From DATGJX01 sp963830545 (GTDB lineage: Bacteria > Vulcanimicrobiota > Vulcanimicrobiia > Vulcanimicrobiales > Vulcanimicrobiaceae), in contig CAWHMK010000001.1 in assembly GCA_963830545.1 (NCBI GenBank), positions 496,001 to 560,000 of the forward strand: DNA of 64,000 nt, written 5' to 3'. The translations under genes were made by a program, and so were the position numbers. Below, piece by piece: positions 38,613 through 49,364 of the stretch (its first letter is position 1; each line of letters starts with the position of its first letter). Under the pieces are notes generated by a model. That model made no database searches. It was not told the DNA's origin and saw nothing but the letters and a program-made list of their open reading frames with translations.

Positions 38613-39042
38613 TTAACTGCGAAACGCGGTCAAGCACCGTTGAAGGGCGCCCATAGCGTACTGTTCAGCGGGCGCGACTATCTTCCGAAACGCTACGCTA
38701 TCAAACAGCACGAGCGCTGAATGTACCTTTTGATCACGAACAGTGTGCCACTCAGCCATCGTTACAACCCCACTATTCTGCGGGCCTTGCAGCTGCAGTT
38801 CGTAGACCGAGCAAACAGAATCGCTGTCGACCCACTGTTTGAGAAGCCGATGACCACGGCTGCTCGCCTTTTAATCCGTGGGCGCTTTCCAGGAATGCCT
38901 GGCGTCCTTTGACGGTGATGAACGGGCCACTAAAGTCGAAGTCGTCAGAGAGGAGAGCGCCGGCAGATTCAAAGTCGCCCTTGTAGAAGGACGTCAGATA
39001 CGCTGATACGAGTTCGGCAGGTGTGCTACGTGCTTGCATCAT
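38613..39042 (-). CDS. SnoaL-like (NTF2 fold) protein, one frameshift
   Basis: About 143 residues. ATG 39042 lies inside the first operator palindrome. N-terminal part: TPAELVSAYLTSFYKGDFES, AGALLSDDFDFSGPFITVKG, FLESAHGLK. After a frame change near 38880 it goes on: CSVYELQLQGPQNSGVVTMA, EWHTVRDQKVHSALVLFDS and ends at TAA 38613. The family includes polyketide cyclases, isomerases and binding proteins. Divergent from and probably repressed by the HxlR-type regulator. Confidence 0.75.
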
Positions 39043-39077
39043 GCAAGCATAGTACCATGAGTAGTTGCATCATGCAA
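39032..39077. promoter_or_regulatory. Tandem palindromic operators of the HxlR-type regulator
   Basis: TTGCATCATGCAA occurs at 39034-39046 and again at 39065-39077. Each is a perfect palindrome, and the first extends to GCTTGCATCATGCAAGC. Their centres are 31 bases apart, three helical turns, which fits two dimers on one face of the DNA between divergent genes. Confidence 0.8.
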
Positions 39078-39099
39078 GTAGGTGCGCTATGCTACTCCC

Positions 39100-39559
39100 A
39101 TGCTTGGCTCGACCTATGACCATCAAAACTGCTCCGCGGCGCGCGCCCTTGAGGTTGTGGGCGAACGATGGAGCCTTCTGATCATCCGCGACGCACTTTT
39201 CAGAGGCATGACCCGGTTTGCAGACTTTCAGCGTACGCTCAGGGATTGCCACGAACGTCCTCGCAAAGCGCCTCGAGTGCCTCGTATCTGCGGGTCTCAT
39301 GGACAGGGTTGCTGGTGATGACGATGCCTATCCGAAGTATCTCCTCACCGCTAAGGGTCGAGATATGCTTCCGGTCATCATTGCGCTGAGTAAATGGGGT
39401 GATCGGTGGGCTGCACCCGACGGTCCGCCAATCCTATTCACGCACGAATGCGGCGGTGTGCTGAAACAAACATTGAGTTGTACCCGTTGCGGGGCAGTGA
39501 CGAAGAACAGCGTTAGGGTTAAACACGGACCTGGTGCCCGTTCCACGAAAAGCGCCTAG
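39100..39559 (+). CDS. HxlR/MarR-like winged-helix transcriptional regulator, one frameshift
   Basis: About 152 residues. ATG 39100 starts MLGSTYDHQNCSAARALEVV, and GERWSLLIIRDALFRGMTRF is the HxlR signature. The frame changes near 39245, followed by IATNVLAKRLECLVSAGLMD and KYLLTAKGRDMLPVIIALSK. The C-terminal tail has a pair of Cys-x2-Cys-like residues (HECGGVLKQTLSCTRCG), possibly a small zinc or redox site. Controls the divergent SnoaL-like gene. Confidence 0.85.
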
Positions 39560-39625
39560 GCCGCGGCGCGCGCCATCTTAACGTAAATCAGTGAAAATTA
39601 TTTTCGAGTCACCTTACTCTTAGGC

Positions 39626-39930
39626 GTGGCTGACGTGCGAAATAATCACGTCGATGATGGTAAGGTTCGCGGGACACAGCAGCCGCAATTCGTCACGGCA
39701 ACCAGCCTGATCGTTAATACAGGAATTCGCTTAACGCCCAGTGCCGAATCGTCTGAGCGAGCCCCGTTCCCGCGCTTTGGCCCAACACCCCAATGTTACG
39801 GCGGACCCTGACGCTCGGCATCTACGATGTCCTCAATGACAGGTATCGCATTACGGATTTCAACGCGCAGGGTAACCACTATGCCGCCGGGCGAATCTTT
39901 CGCGTGGGTTTGCGTTTTGCCGCAGGCTAG
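39626..39930 (+). pseudogene. Remnant of a TonB-dependent receptor C-terminus
   Basis: The last 45 residues (LTLGIYDVLNDRYRITDFNA, GRIFRVGLRF) are typical final barrel strands of a TonB-dependent receptor, ending at TAG 39930. An upstream piece in another frame (GTQQPQFVTATSLIVNTGIR) also looks like barrel strands. Plug and most of the barrel are absent. The rest of the 39.56-40.05 kb gap shows no gene. Confidence 0.55.
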
Positions 39931-40052
39931 CGCTAACGCGGGAGGCTAATCCAACACATCGAAGCGGCGGTTCCAAAAGGCGATCAGCCGAGCCGAAAAG
40001 ATCATCCGTTCGGAGGCTTTCGAGGGGCGGGCACGAGGTATAGGCTGAAAAG

Positions 40053-41097
40053 ATGGTCGCCGCGCTCGCGTTTGTGCTTTTAGCTCAATCGTCCACACCA
40101 ACGCCTGTCCCTAGTCCGACGCCCGCGCCCACGGCTGCGCCGTTTGCAGTGGCGCCCGAGTTTACCGGTTACGGTTTTTATACGAACGGCTCACCCGGCG
40201 TAGACACCGAGACCGCCAATGCGCTGCTCAACCTTTATGCCGATGCCGGGAAACTCCGCGCGAGCGCGACGGTCGGTCAGTACGCACTGCCAACCGTAGG
40301 CTTTGCGATCGTGCCGAGCAATGCGCCCGGCGCGAACACGCACTCTACAGCGCATTACCCGTCGCCGCGGTAAGCTCAGCTTTAATTCACACATAAGCGT
40401 CGCAGTGGGGAAGTTCGCCGCACTGCTTGGCCAAGAGTCGCCGTTCACCTACCAAAATCTCAACGTACAGCGCGGCATCGCGTGGTCGATGGAGCCGACG
40501 ATTAGCCGCGGCCTGCAAGCGGCGTACACGACAGGCCCGTGGACCGTAACGCTGCAGGAAAACGACGGATACTATTCCGGATTCGGGCGTGCGGTGGAAG
40601 GGCTCATCGGCTGGGGGCCCTCCGGAAATACAAATTTACAATTTGCATTTATCATCCCGGGCGCGAATACCGGACCGAATACCACAACTGCAGTCGCGAA
40701 CAAAGCCGAGTACGATTTGATGTACACGCGTCAGATCGGAAGGCTTCAACTCTTGCCGTACGTGCTGTACGTGAATTCGCCCGCTTCGCCGAGGTTGAGC
40801 TATACGCGAGCGGAGCATGCAACTGCCGCCGTGCTGCTTACTGCATGGACTTTTTCAGCGCAGTGCTCGCTGCCCGTGCGTTACGAGTACGTTGCGAACG
40901 GCGGCTCGAGCGGCGATACGAGCGCGAATGCGGACCTCGTCGGATTTGGACCGGGAAGCCATGCGCAGTCGATCACACTTACGCCGACTTATCGGTTTAC
41001 GAACGGCGCAATGGTCCGTTTGGAATTCTCAAGCGTCTCGACTTCGTCGCAGCCGGTCCAATATCGAGCGGGCTTCGAAATTGGAGTGATGCATTGA
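40053..41097 (+). CDS. Outer-membrane beta-barrel protein coupled to kdp, one frameshift
   Basis: About 345 residues. ATG 40053 starts a signal peptide (VAALAFVLLAQSS) and a Pro-Thr-rich stretch, then amphipathic strands (GYGFYTNGSPGVDTETANAL, LSFNSHISVAVGKFAALLGQ) up to QYRAGFEIGVMH. The frame changes near 40370. The pattern matches porin-like barrels found ahead of kdp genes. Its TGA overlaps the ATG of the small KdpF-like gene (TGATG), so it is translationally coupled to the potassium pump operon. A role in outer-membrane potassium entry is inferred. Confidence 0.75.
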
Positions 41098-41183
41098 TGT
41101 TGCTTGAATCTGCGCTTATTCTGGGTTCTATCTTCTTGTTCGTAGTGTTGAACTACTACGTTCGAGGCTGCGAGGAGATCTGA
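41097..41183 (+). CDS. KdpF-like single-helix membrane peptide
   Basis: 28 residues: LLESALILGSIFLFVVLNYY is one transmembrane helix, followed by a short charged end. It starts in the TGATG overlap with the barrel gene. It may be a duplicate of KdpF, the small subunit that stabilises the Kdp complex, or a leader peptide. Confidence 0.5.
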   Translation: MLLESALILGSIFLFVVLNYYVRGCEEI

Positions 41184-41186
41184 AGC

Positions 41187-41276
41187 GTGACTTTCGACAC
41201 CATTCTGGGTTTTGTCTTATCCGTGCTCGTGTTCGGATATCTCGTGTACGCTATGCTACGTCCTGAAAGGTTTTAG
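41187..41276 (+). CDS. kdpF: K+-transporting ATPase subunit KdpF
   Basis: 29 residues from GTG 41187. The pattern is that of KdpF: one helix (ILGFVLSVLVFGYLVYAML) ending in RPERF. It lies three bases after the other small peptide and nine before kdpA. Confidence 0.82.
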   Translation: MTFDTILGFVLSVLVFGYLVYAMLRPERF

Positions 41277-41285
41277 AGATTTGCC

Positions 41286-42992
41286 ATGACGATTGCAGGC
41301 TGGCTGCAATTCGCGCTGTTCTTCCTGGTCATTTTAGCGATCACGAAACCGCTGGGAAGTGTACATGGCGCGCGTTTTCGAAGGCGAGCGCACGTGGCTC
41401 TCACCGGTGCTGGCACCGATCGAGTGCAGTATGTACCGGCATGGGCGGAGTGAACCCGGAACAGGAGATGCCGTGGCAGGTGTATGCGATCGCCATGCTG
41501 GCATTCTCCGCAGTCAGCCTTGCCTGGCTATATCTGCTGATGCGCACGCAGCAATGGCTGCCGCTCAATCCGCAGCATTTCCCAAACCTCGCGCCCGACC
41601 TCGCTTGGAACACGGCCATAAGTTTCACCACCAATACGAACTGGCAGTTCTATTCGGGCGAAAGCACAATGAGTTACCTCTCGCAAATGGCCGGGCTTGC
41701 GTGGCATAACTTCGTGTCCGCAGCCGTCGGCATCGCGATTGCCGTGGCGGTGGTTCGCGGCATCGCGCGCACGACGATGAAGACGCTCGGCAATTTTTGG
41801 GTCGACATGACGCGTGCTTGCCTCTACCTCTTACTGCCGATCTCGATCGTTGGCACACTGGTGCTCGTCATGCAGGGCGTGCCGCAGAATTTCCACGCCT
41901 ACCAAACGATAAAAACCGTCGAAGGCATCTACGCAAACGATCACCGGCGGCCCTATGGCGTCGCAAGAAGTCATCAAAGAACTCGGCACCAACGGCGGCG
42001 GCTTCGTCAATGCTAACTCGGCATCACCCAACGAGAATCCAACGCCGTTTTCCGATTTCTTCGAACTCCTTCTGATCTTCGCGATCGGCGCCGGCTCTGA
42101 CGTACATGTACGGAAAGATGGTGAAAGACACGCGCCAAGGATGGGCGATTTTCGCCGCAATGGCGATCCTGTTCGCCGCCGGCTTCACAGTCACATACGC
42201 CGCCGAGGCGCGCCGGGAATCCGTTCATTCATCACCTCGGCGTAGCCGGACCGAACATGGAAGGCAAGGAATGCCGCTTCGGCGTCGGCGGCGTCCGCAC
42301 TGTTGGCGACCGTCACGACCGACACGTCATGCGGCGCGGTCAATTCGATGCACGATTCATTCACGCCACTCGGCGGTCTGGTGCCGCTGATCAATATGCA
42401 GCTCGGCGAAATCATTTTCGGCGGCGTCGGCAGCGGACTGTACGGCATGATCGTATTCGTCGTGCTGACGGTGTTTATCGCGGGCTTGATGGTCGGCCGC
42501 ACGCCGGAGTTTCTCGGAAAGAAGATCGAGCGCCGCGAGGTGCAGTTCGCGCTTTTGGCGATCCTCGTCACGCCGGTTTTCGTTCTCCTGCCAAGCGCTA
42601 TCGCCGCAATTACACCGGATGCGCTCGCGACGCTCGGCAATGCCGGACCGCACGGATTCTCCGAAATCCTCTACGCTTTCACATCGACGAACGGCAATAA
42701 CGGTAGCGCGTTCGCAGGGCTGGGCGCCAATTTATTTTAGAACATCTCGACCGGCATGAACATGTTCTTCGGCCGTTTTGCAGTGGCAATACCAACACTC
42801 GCACTCGCCGGCTCGCTCGCCGGCAAAAAAGCCGCCGCGCCGGGACCGGGTACATTCACGACACATTCGCCGATCTTCGTGTCGCTATTGATCGGCACTA
42901 TCGTCATCGTCGGCGCGCTGACATTTTTACCCGCCGATGCACTCGGGCCGATCGTCGAACATCTGCTCATGAACCAAGGAAAGACGTTCTAA
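41286..42992 (+). CDS. kdpA: K+-transporting ATPase subunit KdpA, many frameshifts and one in-frame stop
   Basis: About 565 residues. ATG 41286 (MTIAGWLQFALFFLVILAIT), then AWNTAISFTTNTNWQFYSGE, LGTNGGGFVNANSASPNENP, LGEIIFGGVGSGLYGMIVFV and TSTNGNNGSAFAGLGAN, the conserved selectivity-filter segments. Frame changes lie near 41370, 41440, 41930, 42100, 42210 and 42300. At 42738 an in-frame TAG stands where a Tyr codon is expected (after GANLF). It forms the potassium channel of the Kdp pump. End overlaps kdpB by TAATG. Confidence 0.88.
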
Positions 42993-45044
42993 TGCTCTCC
43001 GCAACGTCGTTTGGAACGCCGCCCGAAAGCGCGCTCGCTCTTCGACCGGGCCATCATCGCTCGCGCGCTCGTCGATTCGCTCGTGAAACTGGATCCGCGC
43101 TGGCAAGCCCGCAATCCGTGATGTTCGTGGTCGAGATCGGCGCAGCGGTCACGACGTGTTCTTTATACGTGACTTATCGTGCAGCGCGCCGGCCGGTTTC
43201 GATTTTGCGATCGCGGCATGGCTCTGGTTTACCGTGCTCTTTGCGAACTTCGCCGAAGCGATGGCCGAAGGGCGCGGCAAAGCGCAAGCGGATACGCTGC
43301 GGCGGACCAAGACCGAAACGACGCGCCCGCAAAATCGTCGGCGACACGGTAACGGACAGTTCCCGCAACAGCGCTGCGAAAGGGCGACGTCGTCCGGATT
43401 GAGGCCGGCGAAGTCATACCCGCCGACGGCGACGTAATCCAAGGCGCCGCAACCGTCGACGAATCCGCTATAACGGGTGAATCCGCGCCCGTCATTCGCG
43501 AATCGGGCGGCGACCGCAGCGCCGTAACCGGCGGCACGCGCGTGCTCTCGGACCGCATCGTCGTACGCGTAAGCGCGAATCCCGGCGAAACGTTCCTCGA
43601 TCGCATGATCGCGCTCGTCGAAGGCGCTCAGCGTCAGAAGACGCCCAACGAGATCGCGCTCTCGATTTTGCTCGCCGGCCTGACGATTGTGTTTCTCATC
43701 GCCGTCGCGACCTTGCTGCCGTTTACAATCTATGCCGGCGCGCAAGCAGACGCGTGACGATCCTCATCGCGCTGCTCGTGTGTCTGATCCCGACGACCAT
43801 CGGCGGCTTGCTCTCGGCCATCGGCATCGCCGGCATGGACCGCGTCATGCAACGCAACGTGTTCGCAATGAGCGGTCGCGCGGTCGAAGCCGCCGGCGAC
43901 GTCGATACGCTACTGCTCGACAAAACCGGAACGATCACGCTGGGAGAGCGGCAAGCGTCGGAGATCATGCCGGCTGCCGGATTCGATGCAAGCGTGAGGC
44001 CGAGCGCGTCGCGCTACGTTTCATCACTTGGCCGACGAGACGCCGGAAGGCCGATCGATCGTGGCGCTCGCCGAACGCATCGGCGCCGAGCGGCCGGCAA
44101 CGCTGCCGGGCGCGACATTCGTGCCGTTCAGCGCCTACACACGCATGAGCGGGATCGATTTCAACGGCACGATGATCCGCAAGGGCGCCCCGGATTCCGT
44201 TACCGCGTGGGTGCGCGAGCAGGGCGGCGAATCCGAAAGCGAACTCGCGACCGAGGTTGAGCGTATTGCGCGGAGCGGCGGCACGCCGCTTTTGCTCGCG
44301 CGCGAACAAACAGATTGTCGGCGCGATCCATCTCAAAGATATCCTGAAACCCAATATGCACGAGCGTTTCGACGGCTGCGCGCCATGGGCATTCGCACGA
44401 TCATGATCACCGGCGACAATCCGCTTACGGCCGCAGCCATTGCAAAAGAGGCCGGTGTGGATGACTTTCTCGCCGAGGCGACGCCGGAAACAAAAATGGA
44501 CCTGATCAAGCGGGAGCAGAGCGCGGGCCGCCTCGTCGCGATGACCGGAGACGGTACGAACGACGCGCCTGCCCTCGCGCAAGCCGACGTCGGAGTCGCG
44601 ATGAACTCCGGCACGCAAGCGGCAAAAGAGGCTGCAAATATGATCGATCTCGATTCCGATCCGACCAAACTGATAGAAGTTGTGGAAATCGGCAAGCAAC
44701 TGTTGATGACGCGCGGTGCGCTTACGACGTTTTCGATCGCTAACGACGTCGCAAAGTACTTCGCGATCCTACCCGCGATGTTCGCCGCAGCCTACCCGGC
44801 AATGAACGCGCTCGAATGTCATGCGCTTGACGACGCCGCAGAGCGCGATACTCTCGGCGATTATCTTCAACGCGCTCATCATCGTCGCGCTGATCCCGCT
44901 GGCGCTGCGCGGCGTGAAATACAGGCCGCGCGGCGCAAATGCCGTGCTGCGCGAAAACGTCCTGATTTACGGCGTCGGCGGCATTATCGCACCGTTCGCC
45001 GGCATCAAACTGATCGACTTAATTCTTCGGGCTTTACGGGTTGA
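42992..45044 (+). CDS. kdpB: K+-transporting P-type ATPase subunit KdpB, many frameshifts
   Basis: About 680 residues. The P-type hallmarks are there: GEVIPADGDVIQGAATVDES and AITGESAPV in the actuator domain, LLLDKTGTITLG with the phosphorylated Asp, IRKGAPDSV in the nucleotide domain, MITGDNPLTAAAIAKEAGV, and AMTGDGTNDAPALAQADVGV. At least eight frame changes are spread through it, near 43050, 43150, 43330, 43390, 43755, 44000, 44310 and 44820. It supplies ATP hydrolysis for KdpA. Stop TGA at 45044, two bases before kdpC. Confidence 0.9.
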
Positions 45045-45045
45045 C

Positions 45046-45662
45046 ATGATGCTGCGCGCACTTCGGAACCGCATCCGCGTAACGATACTCTCCATCGCGA
45101 TTTTCGGCTTCGCGTATCCGTTTGCGATGACGGTTGAAGCGCAAGCGATTTTTCCAGCGGCAGGCAAACGGCTCGCTCGTAAGCGGTAATGGACGGGTCG
45201 TCGGCAGCGACATCATCGGACAGCGCTGGACGAAACCGGAATACTTTCACGGACGCCCATCGGCGGCGGGCAAGACGGCTACGATCCAACGTGCAACGGC
45301 CGGTACGAATTTCGGCGCAACATCGAAGAAACTGATCGATGTGACGAGCACGACGATCGCGAAGCTGCGCAAGGAAAATCCGGCACAGCGGATCGTCGTA
45401 TACCAATGGACTTGGTCACGTCAAGCGCGAGCGGCATCGATCCGGACATCAGCCCGGAGGCTGCGTACTACCAGGCTCCGCGCGTCGCGAAGGCTCGCGG
45501 CATGTAGCCGATGAAGACAATCTACGCCCTTATCGCACGCGCACGTGAAGGAGCGCACGTGGGCGATTCTGGGTGAGGACGCGCGTCAACGTTCTGGCGC
45601 TGAATCTCGATCTCGATCGCGCCGTGCCAATATCAAGAGTTCGCGCGCACCGGCTTCGATAA
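45046..45662 (+). CDS. kdpC: K+-transporting ATPase subunit KdpC, frameshifted
   Basis: About 200 residues. ATG 45046; one helix (RVTILSIAIFGFAYPFAMTV), then VSGNGRVVGSDIIGQRWTKP and YFHGRPSAAG. After further frame changes comes PMDLVTSSASGIDPDISPEA and a C-terminal VNVLALNLDLDR-type motif. Breaks lie near 45180, 45270, 45400, 45510 and 45580. KdpC is the single-span partner of KdpB. Its end overlaps the convergent kdpD-like gene by about 77 bases. Confidence 0.85.
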
Positions 45663-47744
45663 GACGGCCGGCAAACGGGCCGCGTTCGTACCACCGCGGT
45701 TTGCGAACCGCGCCTCCTACCGCAACGGTCGTTTCGGCCCGCACGCGAGCAACTTCGAGCACGCGCTTTGGGACATCCGCTGCCGTTTCATGAAACCACA
45801 CGCCGCCGCAGCGGCGCGTCTCGTTCTCCAGTTGCTGCAGGATCGTATCGTCTGCCGAATTGCGTGCGTTCGTAATACATACGACGCCAAACTCCGTGCC
45901 AAGACGACGCGTTATCTTAGCGGCTCGCTCGATGAAGGTTACGTCGCTAGGTCGCGGTGCCACGGACAGCAGCAGGCGTTCGAACGGCGCGCGCACACGT
46001 TCGCGGTCTTTCGCGGCGATGGCTTCGCGTACGGCCAGTTCGCGCAGCGCCTTGAGGTTGTCGACGGTGAAGAAGTTTGTCAGCGCAGTATCAATGCGTT
46101 CCGGCGGATAGATTTTGCCTTCGCGTAGACGTTCGCGGAGCGTTTGCGGCGTTACGTCGATGAGTACGACTTCATCGGCGAGGGCGAGAATTTCATCGGG
46201 TAGCGTCTCTCGAACTTCCGTTCCGGTGAGCCGGAGCACGGCATCGGTAAGCGCTTCCAAATGTTGGATATTTAGCGTCGTAATGACGTCAATGCCTGCA
46301 CGCAAGATCGCGAGCACGTCCTCGTACCGTTTGCGAGCTTGGCATCCCGGCGCGTTGGTGTGCGCCAGTTCGTCGATGAGTACGACTTTCGGTTTGCGTG
46401 CCAAAACCGCATCGCGGTCCAATTCATGGTAGGAAATTCCGTCGACGGTGATATTCTTCCGTGGCAGCAGTTCAAGGCCGTGGAGCAACGATGCGGTGTC
46501 TTTTCGACCGTGCGTCTCGATAAATCCGGCCACGACGTCGACGCCTTCGCTGATCAATTGATGACCTCGATCGAGCATCGCCATGGTTTTGCCCGAGCCC
46601 GCCACCGGCCCCAACAACACAGTAAGCTTTCCATATCCCGCGCGCATGCGATCCCCAAGTATCCGAGCGGCGCGTTCTTCGCCGCCGGCGCCCACGGAGA
46701 GAAACGTTTGGCCAACGCCTACGATGAAGACGTCGCGGCCCAGCGGTTGATTCGCAAGATGTTTCGCAAGGCGTCCTAGCGGAATGGCAATGAGCGAGGC
46801 ACGCAGTCCTTCAATGTCGATATGCCGCTCGTCGAAGTCACCCACGAGAACTTCCGCATCGACATCGTGCGCAATGGGCTCGATATCCTCGGCAGCGATG
46901 GACGTAGTGTGATAGACTTGCAGCGCGAGATCGAGCGCGTACGCGATCGCCGCCGCGCGGCGTAGAAATGACTCGACAGGAGCGCACCGGCAACACCAAC
47001 GCGGCTGCAGTCGAAACGCTCCCCGCAGACACCGCCGGAATCGTTAGGTCATCGATCGTGCGCAGCAGCAGTTCCCGCAGAACGTACAGCGTTCTATCGC
47101 TGAATGCCGCGTCCATCGCCCGGTCGACGTCTTCCGGCCGTACCACTTTTCCGGACCGTAAACGGCTTTTGAGCAACGAAGGGGAGACATCGAGCGCGAT
47201 CACTTCATCGGCCGCGTGCAAGAACGAAACGGGTATAATCTCGCGAACCGGATGGCCCAGCGCCGCTTGGGCCACGGCAGCGGCGCTTTCGAGATGGGCG
47301 ATGTTGAACGCACCGAGAACCGAGATGCCGCGATCGCGCAACGCTAGAGCATCTTGCCACCGCTTTGCGTTCCGCGACCCTGGAAGATTGTCGTGCGCGA
47401 GTTCGTCCAACAGGATGGCATCCGGATGTAGTTCGAGGGCGCGTTCGAAAGCGAAGTCCTGAAACGACTCCCCTTCGATCTGAACCGTCCGTGGCGGAAT
47501 GCGCGCCAAGCCTTCAACGAGACGCTCCAGATCCGATCGGCCTTTCAGATCGATCCAGCCGATCGCCACCTTCTTACCCGTCGCGGCCAATCTTCGCGCA
47601 TCATCCAATAGACGCCGCGTTTTGCCGGCGCCCGGAGCGCTCGCGATATAAACCAGCAGCCGCGCGCGACCGCCCAGTCTCTTCGATGAGGGCCCGAGCC
47701 TTGCGCCGGCGCGCTTCGTCCAGGTCCCGCGACTCGCGAGCCAT
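45586..47744 (-). CDS. Protein with two tandem KdpD sensor (P-loop) modules and USP domains, no kinase, frameshifted
   Basis: About 718 residues. ATG 47744 begins MARESRDLDEARRRKARALI. The first module has Walker A (APGAGKT), GWIDLKGRSDLERLVEGLA and LLDELAHDNLPGSRNAKRWQ, then a universal-stress-like region. The second repeats this: GPVAGSGKT, VAGFIETHGRKDTASLLHGL and LIDELAHTNAPGCQARKRYE, then a USP domain ending LLILARR. Frame changes lie near 47670 and 46965. KdpD has one such module followed by four helices and a histidine kinase; here the module is doubled and helices and kinase are missing. It faces kdpC and is divergent from a histidine kinase. Confidence 0.82.
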
Positions 47745-47766
47745 AACTCAGACTTGGAACCTGCCG

Positions 47767-49364
47767 ATGAAACGCCTGCCGACTATCGGAATACTGTGTT
47801 ATGCGCTCATCATAGCTGCGTGGGTTGTCGATCTTTTCACGCCCCAGCTCTTCGTCGCCGCAATTTTGCTGAACGGACCCATCGCTCTGAGCGGTTTGGC
47901 ACTGAGCACACGCCTCACGATCGCGCTTGTCGTCTTCGCCGAGATCGCGAACATCGTTGCGGGCTATGTCAACGGCATACAGGCACATTATCACTGGGAC
48001 ACCATTGCCATCGGCGATCGCGTGCTTTCCGCTGCATCTTTTCTGCTGGTCGGCTATCTAACGGTGCGGGCGAAAGAGTATGCGCGAGATGCCGGCTCGG
48101 CAACGGAGCGCGCGCTTATTGCCTCCGGCGAAAAAGCATTGCGCAAGGCGCTCGAATCCATTCGCGCCTCTTTGAACGTCGATTTGGTGTTGCGCGCGAC
48201 CGTAAGCGAAGCGGTGAGGCTAACCAAAGCGAACGAAGTAATGCTTATCGTTCGGCGATCCCAGCTTCAAATTCCCGATGTGTATACGCTCGAACGGGGA
48301 TCCCGCGATCCGTCTCTCGAGCGGCGCCAACTGGACTCTGCAACAGTGTCTTGGATGCAGCGCGCGACGGAAGAGGCAGTCGTCAGCATGGCGCACGACA
48401 ACGACCCCGTGGCTCGAATGATGCTCGATGCCTACAATGCACGGACGATGGCGAGCGTGCGCGTATCCTCTGCCGAATATACGGTTGTGCTCTTCCTTTT
48501 TGCAGACGAGTTCGCGCAAGGCACGGAAGCGCTGCTCCGCGCGTTCGCGGAAGGAGTATCCGTTGCGCTGGAGCAGGCGCGCCTGTTAATGCAGCTGGGA
48601 TATCGCAACGAAGAAATTGCTGCACAGAAGAATGCGTTAGCGGATCGCAACCGCGTAATTCGCGACATCGTGTATGCGCTCGCGCACGACCTGCGAACGC
48701 CGCTATCGGCGGTGAATGTCACAATGCAGCAAGCGTTGCAAGGCGCTTACGGAGAGTTGTCGGAGCAATATCGGCAGATCTTAAAAACGACGCTTGCGAG
48801 CAACGCCGATCAGCGGCGCTTAGTAGAGACGCTGTTGCTCGTCGCTCGATTTGAATCCGGGGAAAGCTCGGCGCTTCGCGAGAGCATGGACGTGGGCGCT
48901 GGAAGTCGAGCGCGTCGCCCGTGAAGCTGCGGCCGATCGCCGATGACAAAGGCGTGCATCTCGCCGTACAGCGCGCCGCATCAGGAACGGTTGAGGGCGA
49001 TCCCTCGGAGCTGCGCCGCGCGATCGCGAACTTGGTCGCGAATGCGATCGAAGCGACGCCGAACGATGGAAACGTTAAAGTGCGTATCGCCGCGTTCGAT
49101 AACGCCGCCGTAGAGATCGTCGTAGAAGATAACGGCTACGGTGTGCCGTCGGGGCAGCGCGACCGATTGTTCCAGCGGTTCGCTTCTAACGGACGCGCAT
49201 TCGGCGGAGGCACGGGTCTTGGTTTGTACATCGTACGGCTCATTGCCGAAAAACTCGGCGGCAGTGTTTCCTACGCACCACGCGAGCCGAGCGGAAGCGT
49301 CTTTACGCTGCACCTTCCCACGACGGGCAACACAACGCGGGCACGCCTAGTCGCATCCGCATAG
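47767..49364 (+). CDS. Membrane histidine kinase, one frameshift
   Basis: About 530 residues from ATG 47767. Three or four helices (LPTIGILCYALIIAAWVVDL and on) cover the first 100. A GAF-like domain follows (LNVDLVLRATVSEAVRLTKA), then the phospho-acceptor helix ALAHDLRTPLSAVNVTMQQA, N-box RRAIANLVANAIEATPNDG, and G-boxes VEDNGYGVP and GGGTGLGLYIVRLIAEKLGG. The frame changes near 48900. Only 22 bases separate it from the divergent KdpD-module gene, so the two likely share control and may form a split potassium sensor. Confidence 0.88.

Noticed and set aside
38586..38720. A 44-residue plus-strand frame
   Set aside because: It is antisense to the reconstructed C-terminal part of the SnoaL-like gene, which fits a family.
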